NCBI GenBank assembly: GCA_002753135.1
Contig: PDZV01000012.1
Coordinates: 1 to 64,000, forward strand
Length of the DNA stretch: 64,000 nt
Source of the DNA: Magnetococcales bacterium WMHbinv6
Lineage (GTDB): Bacteria > Pseudomonadota > Magnetococcia > Magnetococcales > Magnetaquicoccaceae
Direction: 5' to 3'
Below the pieces are notes generated by a model. The model saw nothing but the letters and a program-made list of their open reading frames with translations, did no database searches and was not told the origin of the DNA. Positions 28,752 through 39,542 of this stretch are shown here, piece by piece (position 1 is the first letter of the stretch; the number at the start of each line of letters is the position of its first letter). Made by a program: the position numbers and the translations under genes.

Positions 28752-31052
28752 ATGATCTCTTGGCTGGAGTCGTTGTCTTTGCGGGCAAAATTTATTCTCA
28801 TGCTGTTTTTGCCAATGTTTGGTTTGATCCTTTTCGGCGTGCAGGGTGTCCTGAATAAACAGGCATTGATGAATCAGATGGATGCCATGAATGCCGTCTC
28901 CAAACTGGCGGTCTTGAGCAGCACCCTGGTGCATGAGTCGCAAAAAGAGCGGGGCATGACCGCTGGTTTTTTGGGCAGCAAAGGACAAAAATTTCGTGAA
29001 GAACTCCTGCAACAGCGGGGAGAGACCAATAAACGGATACAAATCCTGCGCGACACCATAAAACAGACCAAGAGTGAACATCTTGGCCACGGTTTGTCGG
29101 CACAAATGGATCGGGCCAAACAACTAATGGATGGATTAGGCGATATTCGCGGACGGGTGGACAATTTATCGATTGTTGCCAAAGAGGCGATTGCCCACTA
29201 TACCAACCTCAACCGTGAACTGCTGGAAGGGATCGGTATCCTGGCCAAATTATCGGCTACGGTAGAGATGGCGTCGCTCAGCACCTCCTACGCCAACTTT
29301 TTGCTCGGCAAGGAACGGGTGGGTATCGAACGGGCCGTCTTGACCAATACCTTTGCGCAAAATCGTTTTGCCCCCGGCACTTATGTGGATTTTGCCAAGC
29401 TCGTAGCAGAACAGTCGACCTATTTCCTGCGTTTTCAAAGCCTTGCCTTGCCGGAACAAGTCGACTTTTACACCCAAACACTGCGCGCTCCAGAAGTTGC
29501 CGAAGTGGAAAAAATGCGTGAAATTGCCTTCAAAGCGGGTGCAGCCTCCCCATTGTATGTCTATCTTGGCGAACTTTACCAAAATCTGGCCTTGCGCGGC
29601 GTCTACCATACGGCAAAAAATCTGCTGATCCGTGGTGCAACCTATGCACCGAACGGCAGCCAACCGCAAACCGATGTTCAAGAAAAATACAAGCAACAGT
29701 TTGCGGAAGTCTATCAAACCGTCAAACAGATCATGCAATCGATTCACGCCCTGCCTGCCGACCTGCTCAGCGAGGAACAACGCAAGGATATTGACATTGT
29801 TTGGCACAACATTGAAGCCTATCACAAGAGCATTGACAGCATCATTGCCCTGCAAAAACAGGGAAAATCGTTACAAGAAATCGATTCAGACAGCAAATCC
29901 GGGGTAAAAATTGATGACGATCCCGCCGATCAGGCCATTCGCCGCCTGATGAAAGCCACTGCCATCGGTCAGTTCGGAGTGGATCCCACCGTCTGGTTCA
30001 ACACCATCACCGGTAAAATCAATCTGCTGAAAAAGGTGGAGGACCGTTTGTCGCAAGATTTGGATGCCCGCACGCAACAATTGGCCGATGAAGCGCAGAA
30101 GGCCTTCACCGGTTATCTGTTGTTCACCTCTCTGGTGGTGGCAATCAGTGTGTTGTTGAGCATCTGGTTGGCCCGCAACATGTTGCAACAGGTGGGTGGT
30201 GAGCCGAAGATGGTTATGGATATCGCTCTGCGCCTGGCAGAAGGGGATTTGAACATTGCCTTTGACAGCAGCCAACCTGCTGTCGGCATCTATGGTGCGG
30301 TGCGTCATATGGTGGAAAATCTCAACAAAACCGTCAGCGTTATTATCGATGTCGGCGGGCGGGTGATCAGTGAAAGCAATGCTGTCAACGACGGGGCGCA
30401 CACCGTCTCACAAGGCGCGGTGCAGCAAGCGGCTGCCGTCGAAGAGACCTCGTCGGCCATGGAGCAAATGACGGCCAATATTCAGCAAAATACCGAAAAC
30501 GCCCAGGTCACCGAAAAAATGGCCCGTCAGGCGGCGCAAGATGCGGGCGAAAGCGGTTCGGCGGTAGAGCAAGCGGTTGGTGCCATGCGGGAGATTGCCA
30601 ACAAAATTTCCATCATTGATGAAATTGCCCGTCAGACCAATCTGTTGGCCCTGAACGCGGCCATTGAGGCGGCACGGGCCGGAGAGCATGGCAAAGGGTT
30701 TGCCGTGGTTGCGGCGGAGGTGCGCAAATTGGCGGAACGAAGCCAGGTCGCTGCGGGTGAAATCGGTCAACTCTCCTCGAAAACGCTGCAGATTTCCGAA
30801 AAGGCGGGTCTGTTGCTGACCTCTCTGGTGCCCAACATCATGAAGACCGCGCAACTGGTGCAGGAGATTGCCAGCGGCTCGCAGGAGCAGGCCGAAGGGT
30901 CCGCGCAAGTCAACCAGGCGATTCAACAACTGGACCAGGTGATTCAAAAAAATGCCGGCATGGCTGAAGAGATGTCCGCTTCTGCCGAAGATCTCACTGA
31001 ACAGGCCGAACGACTGCAGGAGGCCATCTCCTTCTTCAAGGTTGCCAGCTGA
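28752..31052 (+). CDS. NIT-domain methyl-accepting chemotaxis protein
   Basis: 766 residues; AGGA lies about 8 bases before the ATG. Membrane helices lie at about 14-33 and 454-474. The large periplasmic domain begins [20 protein letters not shown], the signature of the NIT domain (nitrate/nitrite-type helical sensor). A HAMP-like region is followed by the signalling domain with tip [20 protein letters not shown] then [19 protein letters not shown], almost identical to the receptor at 19906. There is no C-terminal docking peptide. NIT receptors have been linked to nitrate or nitrite sensing, which would suit a microaerophilic denitrifier. The ligand is inferred from the family only. Confidence 0.93.
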   Translation: MISWLESLSLRAKFILMLFLPMFGLILFGVQGVLNKQALMNQMDAMNAVSKLAVLSSTLVHESQKERGMTAGFLGSKGQKFREELLQQRGETNKRIQILRDTIKQTKSEHLGHGLSAQMDRAKQLMDGLGDIRGRVDNLSIVAKEAIAHYTNLNRELLEGIGILAKLSATVEMASLSTSYANFLLGKERVGIERAVLTNTFAQNRFAPGTYVDFAKLVAEQSTYFLRFQSLALPEQVDFYTQTLRAPEVAEVEKMREIAFKAGAASPLYVYLGELYQNLALRGVYHTAKNLLIRGATYAPNGSQPQTDVQEKYKQQFAEVYQTVKQIMQSIHALPADLLSEEQRKDIDIVWHNIEAYHKSIDSIIALQKQGKSLQEIDSDSKSGVKIDDDPADQAIRRLMKATAIGQFGVDPTVWFNTITGKINLLKKVEDRLSQDLDARTQQLADEAQKAFTGYLLFTSLVVAISVLLSIWLARNMLQQVGGEPKMVMDIALRLAEGDLNIAFDSSQPAVGIYGAVRHMVENLNKTVSVIIDVGGRVISESNAVNDGAHTVSQGAVQQAAAVEETSSAMEQMTANIQQNTENAQVTEKMARQAAQDAGESGSAVEQAVGAMREIANKISIIDEIARQTNLLALNAAIEAARAGEHGKGFAVVAAEVRKLAERSQVAAGEIGQLSSKTLQISEKAGLLLTSLVPNIMKTAQLVQEIASGSQEQAEGSAQVNQAIQQLDQVIQKNAGMAEEMSASAEDLTEQAERLQEAISFFKVAS

Positions 31053-31081
31053 TCGCCAACAGCTTGCCTTGCGTCGCTGCC

Positions 31082-31123
31082 CAGGCCTTGGCCATCCAAC
31101 CGTTACCGGATGGTCAAGGCCTG
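31082..31123. terminator. Bidirectional terminator-like hairpin
   Basis: A 16-bp stem with one G-T pair (31082-31097 with 31108-31123) and a 10-base loop lies between the convergent receptor gene and Hsp70-like gene. The T tract is poor, so termination efficiency is uncertain. Confidence 0.6.
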
Positions 31124-31136
31124 TGGCCGAAAATCT

Positions 31137-34085
31137 TTATACCAACTCCAGCACCTGCAACGCCTGTATTTCGCTGGGATCCTGATGGAGCTGCTCCAGA
31201 GAGTCGGCAAGGCAGATTTCTACCGTCGTCGGGGCGATTGCACGGATAAACAGGTGTTTTTTTTCGCTTCCCATGGGGAAGGTCAAATTTTTCTCCTCCA
31301 ATTCGGCCAGACCACGGGCCAACTGACCAAAAACAGCTCGTGGTGAAATCGAATAGATCAACGGAAAAGCCCGACGGGTGGGCACCCCCAGTTCATGCCA
31401 TTCGCCATAGGGATCGTTCTGCAGCAAAACCGGTTTGAACAAACCGTTGACCAGGCCACCGACAAAAAGACGGAAGGGTGACTCCTGCAGCGCTTCCACC
31501 ACCGGTTGCAGACCCTCTCCCTCTGTGTCGCTGCTCTTACTGCGCTGGCGGCTGGTGGTGGTATGAATGGCCAGCACCCTTTCGCCGGGAATCAGGCGCA
31601 ACAAACCAATGGCCACCCCGGTTTTGGCGGTGGGGCGATAGAGTTCCTTGGGGCTGCCCTCCGGGGGACGATGCACGATGAAGGTGACCCCGTTCTGCGG
31701 ATCAAACAGTGGCAGTGTCCGGCGCACCTCCTCCATGACCGGATTGCGCCTCTCCTCCCCCTGCACCGGGGTCCAGCGATACATATTCTCTTGCAGAATC
31801 ATGGCATAAAGCGCCTGCACCAACAGGGCACGGCTGGAGTTGCCTGCCTGCAGAATGCGGATCTCTTTGGGCAGAGGACCACGGCGGGCAAAAGCCTGCT
31901 GCATGGCAATAAAAAACTGGTAAATACCCCTGCCAACCCGTTTGACCAAAAACTGATTGATGGCATTGCGGTCTACCAGCAGCTTCAGAGGCACCTTTTC
32001 CCGTTTGCGATTCAACAGATCGATCGTTATGCTCAGGTGATTCTCCTCCTCACTGAAACAGGGAATCGCCGGATCAAGATTGAAATCGGTATCGAGAATG
32101 GCGCGGTGCAAAATATCGCTGATGGCGTCAGAACGGCGGCGACTGGCCCCGCCTTGTCCCACCCGTCCCTCGCCTTCGGCGGTCGGCCACTGAAAATTTT
32201 CCCAGAGAGGACGCACTTTGGCAATCAGCAACGCCATATTGGTCTGGGCGGTCTGCGAACCGTCCACACAGAGTTCATGACCGGGAAACAGTTCCGCTTC
32301 TGGCGGCATGGTAAAGGAGATCTGCGCGGTACGACACACATCCAGATTTTGCACAAAGGTGAGAAAAGCGATGTGGTGAACCAGATTTTCGCCCCCAAGA
32401 TACATATCGCCGCTGGCACCAAAATGTTCGATCACCTGTTCATAGCCCTGTTCCGCCTCTCTGGCACGGGCCTGGCGATAGATGCCGAAATCAAAATCGG
32501 TGGTACCCCCACCAAAATCAAAAACGGCAAAGGCGGTCCCCTCTTCGCTGGCCGGAATCTGCAACTCTGCCAAAGCGCAGGCGGCATAGGCAGTCGGTTC
32601 GGAAGCCTCTTCGCGCACGGAAAATTGTTGCAGCTGGGGTGAATCCAACAGCGAAGGGGGCAGACTGCGCATCAAACCACGGGCAAAAGAGGAGAGAATC
32701 CGTTTTTTGACTTTGCGCGGGTAAGTGACCGGAAAGGTCATATAATATTCCAAAAACAGGCCGTTGGTGCGGCTGTTGATGAACAGACCCAGGTAATAGG
32801 CATACAGTTCAATCGGATCGAGAGGATCGCTGCTCGAGACGGAAATACGCTGACCGTGAGCCGGCATCTGTGCGGTCGAGACACAAATTTCCCGTTCGCT
32901 GCCGGTGGCCTGATCCAGAACGCGCAAGGGACCCTGCTGTTTTTTTTCCAACAGCGGCAATTGTTTGATGTTGGTCAAAATACTGCCGACAATGCGTTGA
33001 TCGCCCTCATTTTGCCGATAACTGGCCAATGCGGTATGGGAAAAATGAAAATCATCCCAACGCACCATGGGGCGATAGGCTTCGGTATTCCAGGCGGCCA
33101 TCAGATTGGGTAGATGGATCCATTCGATCACCGTAGGATTTTGATAATCCTCGGCGGTTGGTTTGCGAAAAAAATCGGTGATGCCGACCCGCAACAGACT
33201 GGTTTTGCCCTGTTCCCGACAGGCCACCACTGTCGAACTGGTGCCGAAGTCGATGGCCACCACCCCTTTGCGCAGGTCACGCTCTGGATTTCTTGCCTCC
33301 CACGGTTCCGGCAGCACCATTTCCAACCAATCTTTACCCAGAGGCGGCTTGGTCTGATACAACTCCCACAGCCCCTTTTTCGGATCCTGCAAATAGCCCT
33401 CTTCCAGAATTGGCAGACGCGCGCGCAAATAGTCTCCTTCCAATAAATACTGTTGCAAGTCGGCAATGGAAGGGGGTTGCGGTTCCTGCTGTGGGGTGTG
33501 CAGTTGCATTGTCAACTGATACAAGGTGCTTAATTTTTCCTGCAAACCCGGCACCCCGGTCATGAACAGCGAAGAGGAGACGATAAACGAAAAAATGCCT
33601 CGCTGTGATACCCGATGAATGGGAATCAACAAACCACCGCCCGCCGCTGCCCCCTCCTCCCCGGCAACTGCTCCACCCAGCATCCCCACCTGGGTATCCA
33701 GGGGATCATGACCGGCATTGGCCACATAGACAGGTTTGTTGCTTAAGCGCGGATGTTTGCTGATCAACGGCTCCCGCAACAAGGAACGGGCCTCTTCAAT
33801 GCTGGGCAACTCCCAATTGTGGAAGGCATCCACCTTCAGGCCCGCCAACTGGTTGTAGATCTCGTTGACGGCCACCTGCGGTCCTTGCAACCACCACAAA
33901 CAGTTCAACAGGTTGTCAAAGATCAATACCGGATATTTCAGGAAGGAGACAAAACGACCCCGCAACAATAATCCGGCAATCTCCTGGCGCAAACTCCGTT
34001 GCTTTTGTATCAGCTCCTCTTCGTCCCGATTCGGCATCGTGTTGGTCAGGTGGGCGTGACGTACCCAAACGGATTGCACTTTCAT
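31137..34085 (-). CDS. Large Hsp70/actin-fold ATPase with an unrecognised N-terminal region
   Basis: 982 residues. The first ~275 residues match no family I know. They include LKYPVLIFDNLLNCLWWLQG and a segment rich in Gly and Ala. The actin-like ATPase core follows: phosphate-1 motif GVVAIDFGTSSTVVA (about 278) and phosphate-2 motif FAVFDFGGGTTDFDFGIY (about 525). A probable adenosine motif is EIRILQAGNSSRALLVQALY. There is no DnaK-type substrate-binding domain; the C-terminus (TAKTGVAIGLLRLIPGERVL and on) has a different make-up. It is divergent from a CheZ-like gene inside the chemotaxis island. It could be an assembly or unfolding factor for sensory or surface complexes, but that is a guess. 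SrfB-type proteins are of similar size and are a possible relative. Confidence 0.7.
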   Translation of the reverse strand: MKVQSVWVRHAHLTNTMPNRDEEELIQKQRSLRQEIAGLLLRGRFVSFLKYPVLIFDNLLNCLWWLQGPQVAVNEIYNQLAGLKVDAFHNWELPSIEEARSLLREPLISKHPRLSNKPVYVANAGHDPLDTQVGMLGGAVAGEEGAAAGGGLLIPIHRVSQRGIFSFIVSSSLFMTGVPGLQEKLSTLYQLTMQLHTPQQEPQPPSIADLQQYLLEGDYLRARLPILEEGYLQDPKKGLWELYQTKPPLGKDWLEMVLPEPWEARNPERDLRKGVVAIDFGTSSTVVACREQGKTSLLRVGITDFFRKPTAEDYQNPTVIEWIHLPNLMAAWNTEAYRPMVRWDDFHFSHTALASYRQNEGDQRIVGSILTNIKQLPLLEKKQQGPLRVLDQATGSEREICVSTAQMPAHGQRISVSSSDPLDPIELYAYYLGLFINSRTNGLFLEYYMTFPVTYPRKVKKRILSSFARGLMRSLPPSLLDSPQLQQFSVREEASEPTAYAACALAELQIPASEEGTAFAVFDFGGGTTDFDFGIYRQARAREAEQGYEQVIEHFGASGDMYLGGENLVHHIAFLTFVQNLDVCRTAQISFTMPPEAELFPGHELCVDGSQTAQTNMALLIAKVRPLWENFQWPTAEGEGRVGQGGASRRRSDAISDILHRAILDTDFNLDPAIPCFSEEENHLSITIDLLNRKREKVPLKLLVDRNAINQFLVKRVGRGIYQFFIAMQQAFARRGPLPKEIRILQAGNSSRALLVQALYAMILQENMYRWTPVQGEERRNPVMEEVRRTLPLFDPQNGVTFIVHRPPEGSPKELYRPTAKTGVAIGLLRLIPGERVLAIHTTTSRQRSKSSDTEGEGLQPVVEALQESPFRLFVGGLVNGLFKPVLLQNDPYGEWHELGVPTRRAFPLIYSISPRAVFGQLARGLAELEEKNLTFPMGSEKKHLFIRAIAPTTVEICLADSLEQLHQDPSEIQALQVLELV

Positions 34086-34333
34086 GGTCTTCTTTCCCCG
34101 TCCTGTTAACGGTCATTAGCATAACTTCTGGCGCAGTGTACACCATCATCCCTTTGGATTGAAGAGTAAACCAACCACACCAGCGTGGCCATAAATGAGA
34201 TTTTTCCCATTTCGGTACCCTGTTGCACAGAATGCAGCTTTACTCACGACAATGAACACGTTAGAGTTTCCTGTTCAGGTCCAATACAAAAAAACCAGAT
34301 TGTCATCCTTTGCTGCGCACAAGGAGATTGCTC

Positions 34334-36046
34334 ATGACGACCCAGGAAGCCACACCAAGTCCCTTAGCCCGTTTTCGCAAACAAAAACATTTGCTGGAAA
34401 AAGTCCAGGGAATCAGTAAGGCCGGTTTTTCCCAGATTACCGAACAGATGGGCCATCTTTCCGTCGGTTTCGCTTCGGCAACCAACCGAGCTTTTTCGGT
34501 GCAGGAGCGACTTTCTCCCAATGACAACATTCTGGGCATCCGCCAACTGCAGGATGATTATCGCCGTATCGACCTGGAAACAAAAAATATGCTGCAAGGA
34601 ATCACCAGCCTGGTCGATCAACAAAGCTCGATTCTGGAGCGGTTGCGCACCGTCACTGCCTGGGCACTGGATATTGAACAGGAATCCATGCTCCCCTCCA
34701 TGTCCGAACAGGTCAAAATGCAGAGTGGCTGCGAACTGGAACGGCAAACGCTGGGCACCATTGTCGACAGTTTGATGGCGCAAATGCGCACCTTGATCCG
34801 GGAAGTGGTCCTCTCCAGCCAGGAATCGGCTGCGCTGCTGCGCAATATCACCCGTCGCCTTACCTCCGACCTGGGCAACTCGGAACACGATTTTCTGACT
34901 CTGAAAGCCCGCTCTACCACCTTGATGCAGCAGATGACCGACCGGGTCCGCGCCATGAGCAACAGCTGCAACGCACTGGAAACACAAACCAATCAGGCAA
35001 ACCGCATCATGTTTGAGATGATGCAGAACATTCAGTTCGATGACATTACCAGCCAGCGTATGGAACATGTAATCACTACCATGGAGCGCATCGAACAGCG
35101 GATCTCCGTTGTCAAGCTCAAAAGCATCGATAAACGCTGGTCAGCCATCGCCGCACGCATCTGCAGTGAGCAACTGACTGATCTCTCGGCGGAATTGCTC
35201 AACGCCGTGCAGGCGTTGCAGCTCAATCTGGATCATATCAAAGCGGTGGCCCTGGAGCGCAAAAACAGCATCATTGCCGCCCATGACAACGCGATGACCT
35301 TTCAGGATGAAATTGCTGACCTCTCCTACCAATTGAGTTCCCTGTTGCGTCTCGGCGTTTTTGACGACAATTTTTCCACCGATCTGCTGCGCAATTTTTC
35401 CAAAACGGAAAATGCCCTCTTTCAAGCCAAACGGGCCTTGGAAATGTTGGTACTGACTGCGGCCAGACTGGAAAATCTGCTCTCTTCCATGGAGTGCAAA
35501 AACAGCCCCCGTGTTGCTGCCCTGGTCACGATCATGGGTCAATTGAGCAAACGTATCCAGGCAGACGGGGTAATCCAAACCCGACAACTGCTGGACGCCA
35601 CCAATCAACTGCAGGAGGTGGGACTCGACTACTCGGAACACTCCACACCCAGAATCATGCGGGTGATCACCCTGCTGCGCCGCGTCCCGCTGCGGGCGCA
35701 ACAGATGGATGCCGATCATGGCGATGTGTTGACCACCTTCAACGATATTATCAGCGAAACCCAATCCATCATTGTGCAAATCGAACTGCTGCTGGCCGGC
35801 ATGGACTTTCAGGATCCCTTCAAGAAGGGTATCGATCATGTCTTGAGCCGCATTGATTTGTTGCTGCCGGAGATCATTCAAATCGATCCGGCAAGCGTTG
35901 TCACTGGCGATCTGATCACCATGGCCAATGAATTTGATGACTTGGCCAGCCTCTATACCATGGCACGCGAACGGAAAATGCACAGCAATGTCCTGGGCGG
36001 GGAGAACGCCGAAGAGGGCGACGGTGACAACTTTGAACTCTTTTAA
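34334..36046 (+). CDS. Large soluble helical protein with CheZ-like DxxxQ motif
   Basis: 570 residues. ATG 34334 follows AAGGAG at 7 bases; an in-frame start at 34310 has none. No membrane segment, almost wholly helical. Near residue 230, MQNIQFDDITSQRMEHVITT carries Asp237 and Gln241 with CheZ catalytic spacing (DxxxQ). A related helix near the C-terminus, LLAGMDFQDPFKKGIDHVLS, lacks the Gln, which suggests an internal duplication. The protein ends GDGDNFELF, like the shorter protein at 23605 (GDIELF). A receiver gene and a PilZ gene follow. I infer a CheY-P phosphatase or receiver-binding adaptor; without a structure this is tentative. Confidence 0.6.
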   Translation: MTTQEATPSPLARFRKQKHLLEKVQGISKAGFSQITEQMGHLSVGFASATNRAFSVQERLSPNDNILGIRQLQDDYRRIDLETKNMLQGITSLVDQQSSILERLRTVTAWALDIEQESMLPSMSEQVKMQSGCELERQTLGTIVDSLMAQMRTLIREVVLSSQESAALLRNITRRLTSDLGNSEHDFLTLKARSTTLMQQMTDRVRAMSNSCNALETQTNQANRIMFEMMQNIQFDDITSQRMEHVITTMERIEQRISVVKLKSIDKRWSAIAARICSEQLTDLSAELLNAVQALQLNLDHIKAVALERKNSIIAAHDNAMTFQDEIADLSYQLSSLLRLGVFDDNFSTDLLRNFSKTENALFQAKRALEMLVLTAARLENLLSSMECKNSPRVAALVTIMGQLSKRIQADGVIQTRQLLDATNQLQEVGLDYSEHSTPRIMRVITLLRRVPLRAQQMDADHGDVLTTFNDIISETQSIIVQIELLLAGMDFQDPFKKGIDHVLSRIDLLLPEIIQIDPASVVTGDLITMANEFDDLASLYTMARERKMHSNVLGGENAEEGDGDNFELF

Positions 36047-36182
36047 TATTGAGGACACCCTGCTCTTTTTTCCGGCAGACACAATGATTCTGGCCGGGGC
36101 CAGTTTTCGTTCGCGGCCAAAGGCCCTACAGTCAAGGCGCTGGGTCGAGCGGCGCAGCGCGACGGTATATGAGCAGCGGAGA

Positions 36183-36227
36183 GACCCAGCAACGCCGTAT
36201 CAAGGGGGTTTGGGCCGAGCAAGAACA
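36183..36227 (+). repeat. Intergenic repeat element, copy B
   Basis: Matches copy A (28645-28690) at about 39 of 46 aligned positions with one gap, including AAGGGGGTTTGGGCCGA. It lies about 40 bases before the ATG of the receiver gene at 36265. Here the left part can fold: GGCG plus CTGGGTC (from 36136) pairs with GACCCAG plus CGCC (to 36196). Confidence 0.6.
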
Positions 36228-36264
36228 GCCCTGGCGAACATGACTCAGAAAAAGGGAAATCGCA

Positions 36265-36687
36265 ATGCGTATCTTGATCGTGGATGATGAACCGCACAAT
36301 CGGACTCTGTTGCAACATATGCTCAAAGCACTCGGTGAATGCGATCTGGCCGTAGATGGCCGGGAGGCGGTGGAAGCCTTTGCCATGGCCTTTGAAGATC
36401 AACGCCCCTATGATCTGGTACTTCTGGATATCATGATGCCAGAGATGAACGGCCAGGATGCCCTGAAAAGCATCCGCGCCTTCGAACAGGAAAAAGGGTT
36501 GTCGGGCAATCAGGAGGCGGTGGTCTTTATGGTCTCTGCCCTCGACACCGAAACCCAGGTGGTTGAGGCCTTCTTCAAAGGCCACTGTACCGATTATGTC
36601 ACCAAACCCATCAATCGGGACGGGCTGTTTGCCAAACTGCAGGAGTATGGCACTCGCCTTGGTCTGGACCAGAACCCTCTGGCCTAA
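36265..36687 (+). CDS. Single-domain response regulator
   Basis: 140 residues, a stand-alone receiver. Acidic pair in LIVDDEPHNR, phospho-acceptor Asp in LLDIMMPEMNG, Ser in MVSALD and Lys in YVTKPINRDGL. The YDLVLLDIMMP form differs from motor-type CheY, so it more likely relays signals from a hybrid kinase or serves a two-component branch. It follows the CheZ-like gene and precedes a PilZ gene by 62 bases, which hints at a link to c-di-GMP-dependent motility control. Confidence 0.92.
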   Translation: MRILIVDDEPHNRTLLQHMLKALGECDLAVDGREAVEAFAMAFEDQRPYDLVLLDIMMPEMNGQDALKSIRAFEQEKGLSGNQEAVVFMVSALDTETQVVEAFFKGHCTDYVTKPINRDGLFAKLQEYGTRLGLDQNPLA

Positions 36688-36749
36688 CTTTTTATTTTTG
36701 TAGCGCAGGGCAATCAGCAATGAAGCAACAAAATTCCGAGGGATACCCC

Positions 36750-37091
36750 ATGAGCGACTATCGAGAGAAGGAACGCTACACCCATAACAAGAATCTACGG
36801 CTGCAACTTTCCGATGATCGAACCTACTATGGCTCGTCAAAGGATGTCTCGTTGACCGGCCTCTTTTTTGTGCCAGAACGGCATGATGTGGAGGCGATGA
36901 TCGGTGAGCGGGGAACGCTCTATCTGCGTTCCGGTGAAGAAACCCACTCCTTCGCCTGTCAGATCGTGCGCAAAACGCTGGATGGATTGGCCATTCAAAT
37001 CACCGACAACCCGGCAAAATTTGGCATGGCCATCTCCCATGATGTCTTTCACTCGATGCTGAACCGGATGCGGGATAAAGAAAAAGAATAA
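36750..37091 (+). CDS. PilZ-domain c-di-GMP receptor
   Basis: 113 residues from ATG 36750, which follows GAGGGA at 6 bases; ATG 36720 is an in-frame alternative adding ten residues. A single PilZ domain: the N-terminal Arg-rich loop is REKERYTHN and the second motif is DVSLTGLFF (D/NxSxxG). In alignment the second Arg of RxxxR may be missing or shifted, so c-di-GMP affinity is uncertain. PilZ proteins slow or brake flagellar motors or act on pili, and its position at the end of a receiver gene pair fits that. Confidence 0.85.
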   Translation: MSDYREKERYTHNKNLRLQLSDDRTYYGSSKDVSLTGLFFVPERHDVEAMIGERGTLYLRSGEETHSFACQIVRKTLDGLAIQITDNPAKFGMAISHDVFHSMLNRMRDKEKE

Positions 37092-37187
37092 CTGCCAGGA
37101 AAAATCGGAGTGGCCTGGGATGCGGGGCTACCCCAGACCAATCCGATGCAAGGCAAGAGAAAAGGAGAGCCCTTTCCGGCTCAAGGC

Positions 37188-39542
37188 TCAGCGAATGCCC
37201 TTTTCCTTTAAATAGGGGGTATAGGCCATATCCGAGTGCATGATGTGGCTGACCAACCAGGATTTCAACGCTGCCATCAAGTCGATGACGATGGCAAAGT
37301 CCCCTTCGTCGTAGCGTTTGATAAAATCGACAGCCAAATCGACCAGCTTTTTGTGTTCCGCCCTGTGCGGCGTCCGTTCCGGGTAAGAGGTACGTTCAAA
37401 ATAGTCCTCCTCCCGTTTGAAGTGAAAGACCGTGTAGTCGGCCAGTTTTTTCAGAATCTCCAGCACACTCTCTTTGCTGGCCCCCTTCTTCATCGCCAGG
37501 TGCAGTTGATTGATCATATCCATCAACTTGCGGTGATCGCTGTCAATATCCCGCAGACCGGTGTTCAGTTGTTCGCTCCATACCATAAACGGTTTCGGCT
37601 TGGCATTGGGTTCAGTCACTCCTTCATAGGCCAACTCAAGCAGGATGAACAAGCGCTGCCGCGCCTCAATATATTCCATGAGTTGTGCTTCCAACTGCTC
37701 TGCACTGGCCCCTTTTTTCTCCTGCAGGGTGTTGACCAACTGGCGAATCAGGCCATGCACGACATCCCGCTCTTTCATCACTGCCTGACACACTGCCGAC
37801 CCTGAACAGGATTTTCGACTGTTGTTCAGTAACCATTGGCTGAATTCGGAACGGTCAATCTGCTCCACATCGCTCTGACTCAATTGCAACCGCCCGGCAA
37901 CCGCCTGTTCCAACCTGCTCTGCCAATCCAGATACAACCCCTTGGCGGCACGCACATTGAATACCGGTGCGCCAATATCCACCTCCATCTGCGTGGCATA
38001 CAAAGCCCCACTCATGCTCTGCAGCACCATCCCCATGCGATCAAATTGCCGTGCCGAAGCCCGCATGGCCCGGGCCGTATATTCGGCCTCCCCCATCTGC
38101 TTTTCCACCGCGCGGGAAACTTCAAAGGTTTTTTCTGCCGACTGGGCCACGCTTCCGGCTTGGGCCAAGGCCCGTTTGCTGTCATCCGCCACCGATGAAG
38201 CGGCAACGGCAACCGAGGAGGCGGCACGGGCCACCTCTGCCGTACCAATCGCCGCCTCTGCCGCCGACCGGGAGACATTCTGTGCCGCCTCACCCAACTC
38301 ATGGGCATTGCGGGTCACCTGTTCGGCACCATCGGCCACCTTGTTCATCGATTCGGCAATGCCGTTGATCGCCGAGGTCTGTTCGTCCACCGCATAGGCA
38401 ATGATCTGATTGGCCTGGTTGATGCTGTTGACGCTGGCAATAATCTCTTTGTTGGCCATCGCCACAGAGGCGGCAATCGTGGTGATATCTTCGGTCTTTT
38501 CCCGAATCATCCAGGTTGCCTTTTCGGTCTGGCGCGAGAGTTCTTTCACTTCATTGGCGACGACGGCAAAACTTTTGCCTGCTTCCCCGGCACCAGCCGC
38601 TTCGATGGATGCGTTGAGTGCCAACAGGCTGGTTTGATCGGCAATATTTTTGATAATTTTAACAAATTTACCAATTTCATTGGCCGCCGTAGACAATTTT
38701 TCCATGGTCGCCTGGGTATCACGCACCCGTTTATCGGTTTGTGCCGAGGCTTCGCTGGCTGCCTGGCAGCGCTCACGCACTTCACCAAGTGCCGAGGTCA
38801 TATCACGAACTGCCACCGCCACATGCCTGACCGCAGTGTCAACCCCGCCCAAATTGCGATTAACATCGGTAATATTGGTATTGATCTGCTCGGCAGCAGC
38901 AGCCATTGCCCCAATATTGATGCTGGCCTCTTCCGTTCCCGAAGCGATATGGGAAATATTGTCGGCAACCTCCATGGAGGCGTGCGAGATACTTTCAATA
39001 TTGCGTGAGGCCATGGCAATGGCCCCCTTGACCCCTTCAATCTCTTTGGCCAAGACCCGATTCTGACCGGTGACCTCCTCCACCACATGCAACGAATTGC
39101 GCGCATCATCCCGGACCAGATCGCGAATTTTCATAATCTCCCCGGCACAGGCCACCACACCGCCAGAGTGGAGCGTGACCACATTCATCACCCCGGAGAC
39201 CTTGCTGGCCATGATGTTCAACTGTACCCCCAACTGCACAATTTCATCGCGGGTCTGTTCATCATGCCCAAACGGTATCGCCACCCGTCCGGTAAAATCG
39301 CCACCGGCCATCCGCTGCACAACTTTTTGAATTTGCAACAGAGAGCCCAAGGCAAAGCGAATGAATAACACGGCCATCGCCAGCATCCAGAGACCGATAC
39401 CGAACTGCAACCACAGAAAAATTATCTCCATGGCACGATCCTGCACCGTCATGGCAAGCGCGGACATACACAACAAAAGAACGCCGGGCAATAACATTGC
39501 CAACATCATCTTTGTGCGAATACCCATCATTAAAATACGCAT
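37188..39542 (-). CDS. Chemoreceptor with C-terminal CZB-like and hemerythrin domains
   Basis: 784 residues. Two close membrane helices (about 10-31 and 40-62) leave almost no periplasmic domain, so sensing is intracellular. HAMP covers about 63-115. The signalling tip near residue 300 reads [20 protein letters not shown], the class seen at 2567 and 43877. A CZB-like segment (about 537-615) keeps the Trp landmarks LDWQSRL and FSQWL but lacks most zinc ligands. The last ~130 residues are a bacteriohemerythrin: DSDH, HFKRE, HRAEH and HIMHSD supply the diiron ligands. This is an oxygen (or NO) sensor for aerotaxis. Monocistronic, divergent from a hybrid kinase. Confidence 0.93.
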   Translation of the reverse strand: MRILMMGIRTKMMLAMLLPGVLLLCMSALAMTVQDRAMEIIFLWLQFGIGLWMLAMAVLFIRFALGSLLQIQKVVQRMAGGDFTGRVAIPFGHDEQTRDEIVQLGVQLNIMASKVSGVMNVVTLHSGGVVACAGEIMKIRDLVRDDARNSLHVVEEVTGQNRVLAKEIEGVKGAIAMASRNIESISHASMEVADNISHIASGTEEASINIGAMAAAAEQINTNITDVNRNLGGVDTAVRHVAVAVRDMTSALGEVRERCQAASEASAQTDKRVRDTQATMEKLSTAANEIGKFVKIIKNIADQTSLLALNASIEAAGAGEAGKSFAVVANEVKELSRQTEKATWMIREKTEDITTIAASVAMANKEIIASVNSINQANQIIAYAVDEQTSAINGIAESMNKVADGAEQVTRNAHELGEAAQNVSRSAAEAAIGTAEVARAASSVAVAASSVADDSKRALAQAGSVAQSAEKTFEVSRAVEKQMGEAEYTARAMRASARQFDRMGMVLQSMSGALYATQMEVDIGAPVFNVRAAKGLYLDWQSRLEQAVAGRLQLSQSDVEQIDRSEFSQWLLNNSRKSCSGSAVCQAVMKERDVVHGLIRQLVNTLQEKKGASAEQLEAQLMEYIEARQRLFILLELAYEGVTEPNAKPKPFMVWSEQLNTGLRDIDSDHRKLMDMINQLHLAMKKGASKESVLEILKKLADYTVFHFKREEDYFERTSYPERTPHRAEHKKLVDLAVDFIKRYDEGDFAIVIDLMAALKSWLVSHIMHSDMAYTPYLKEKGIR

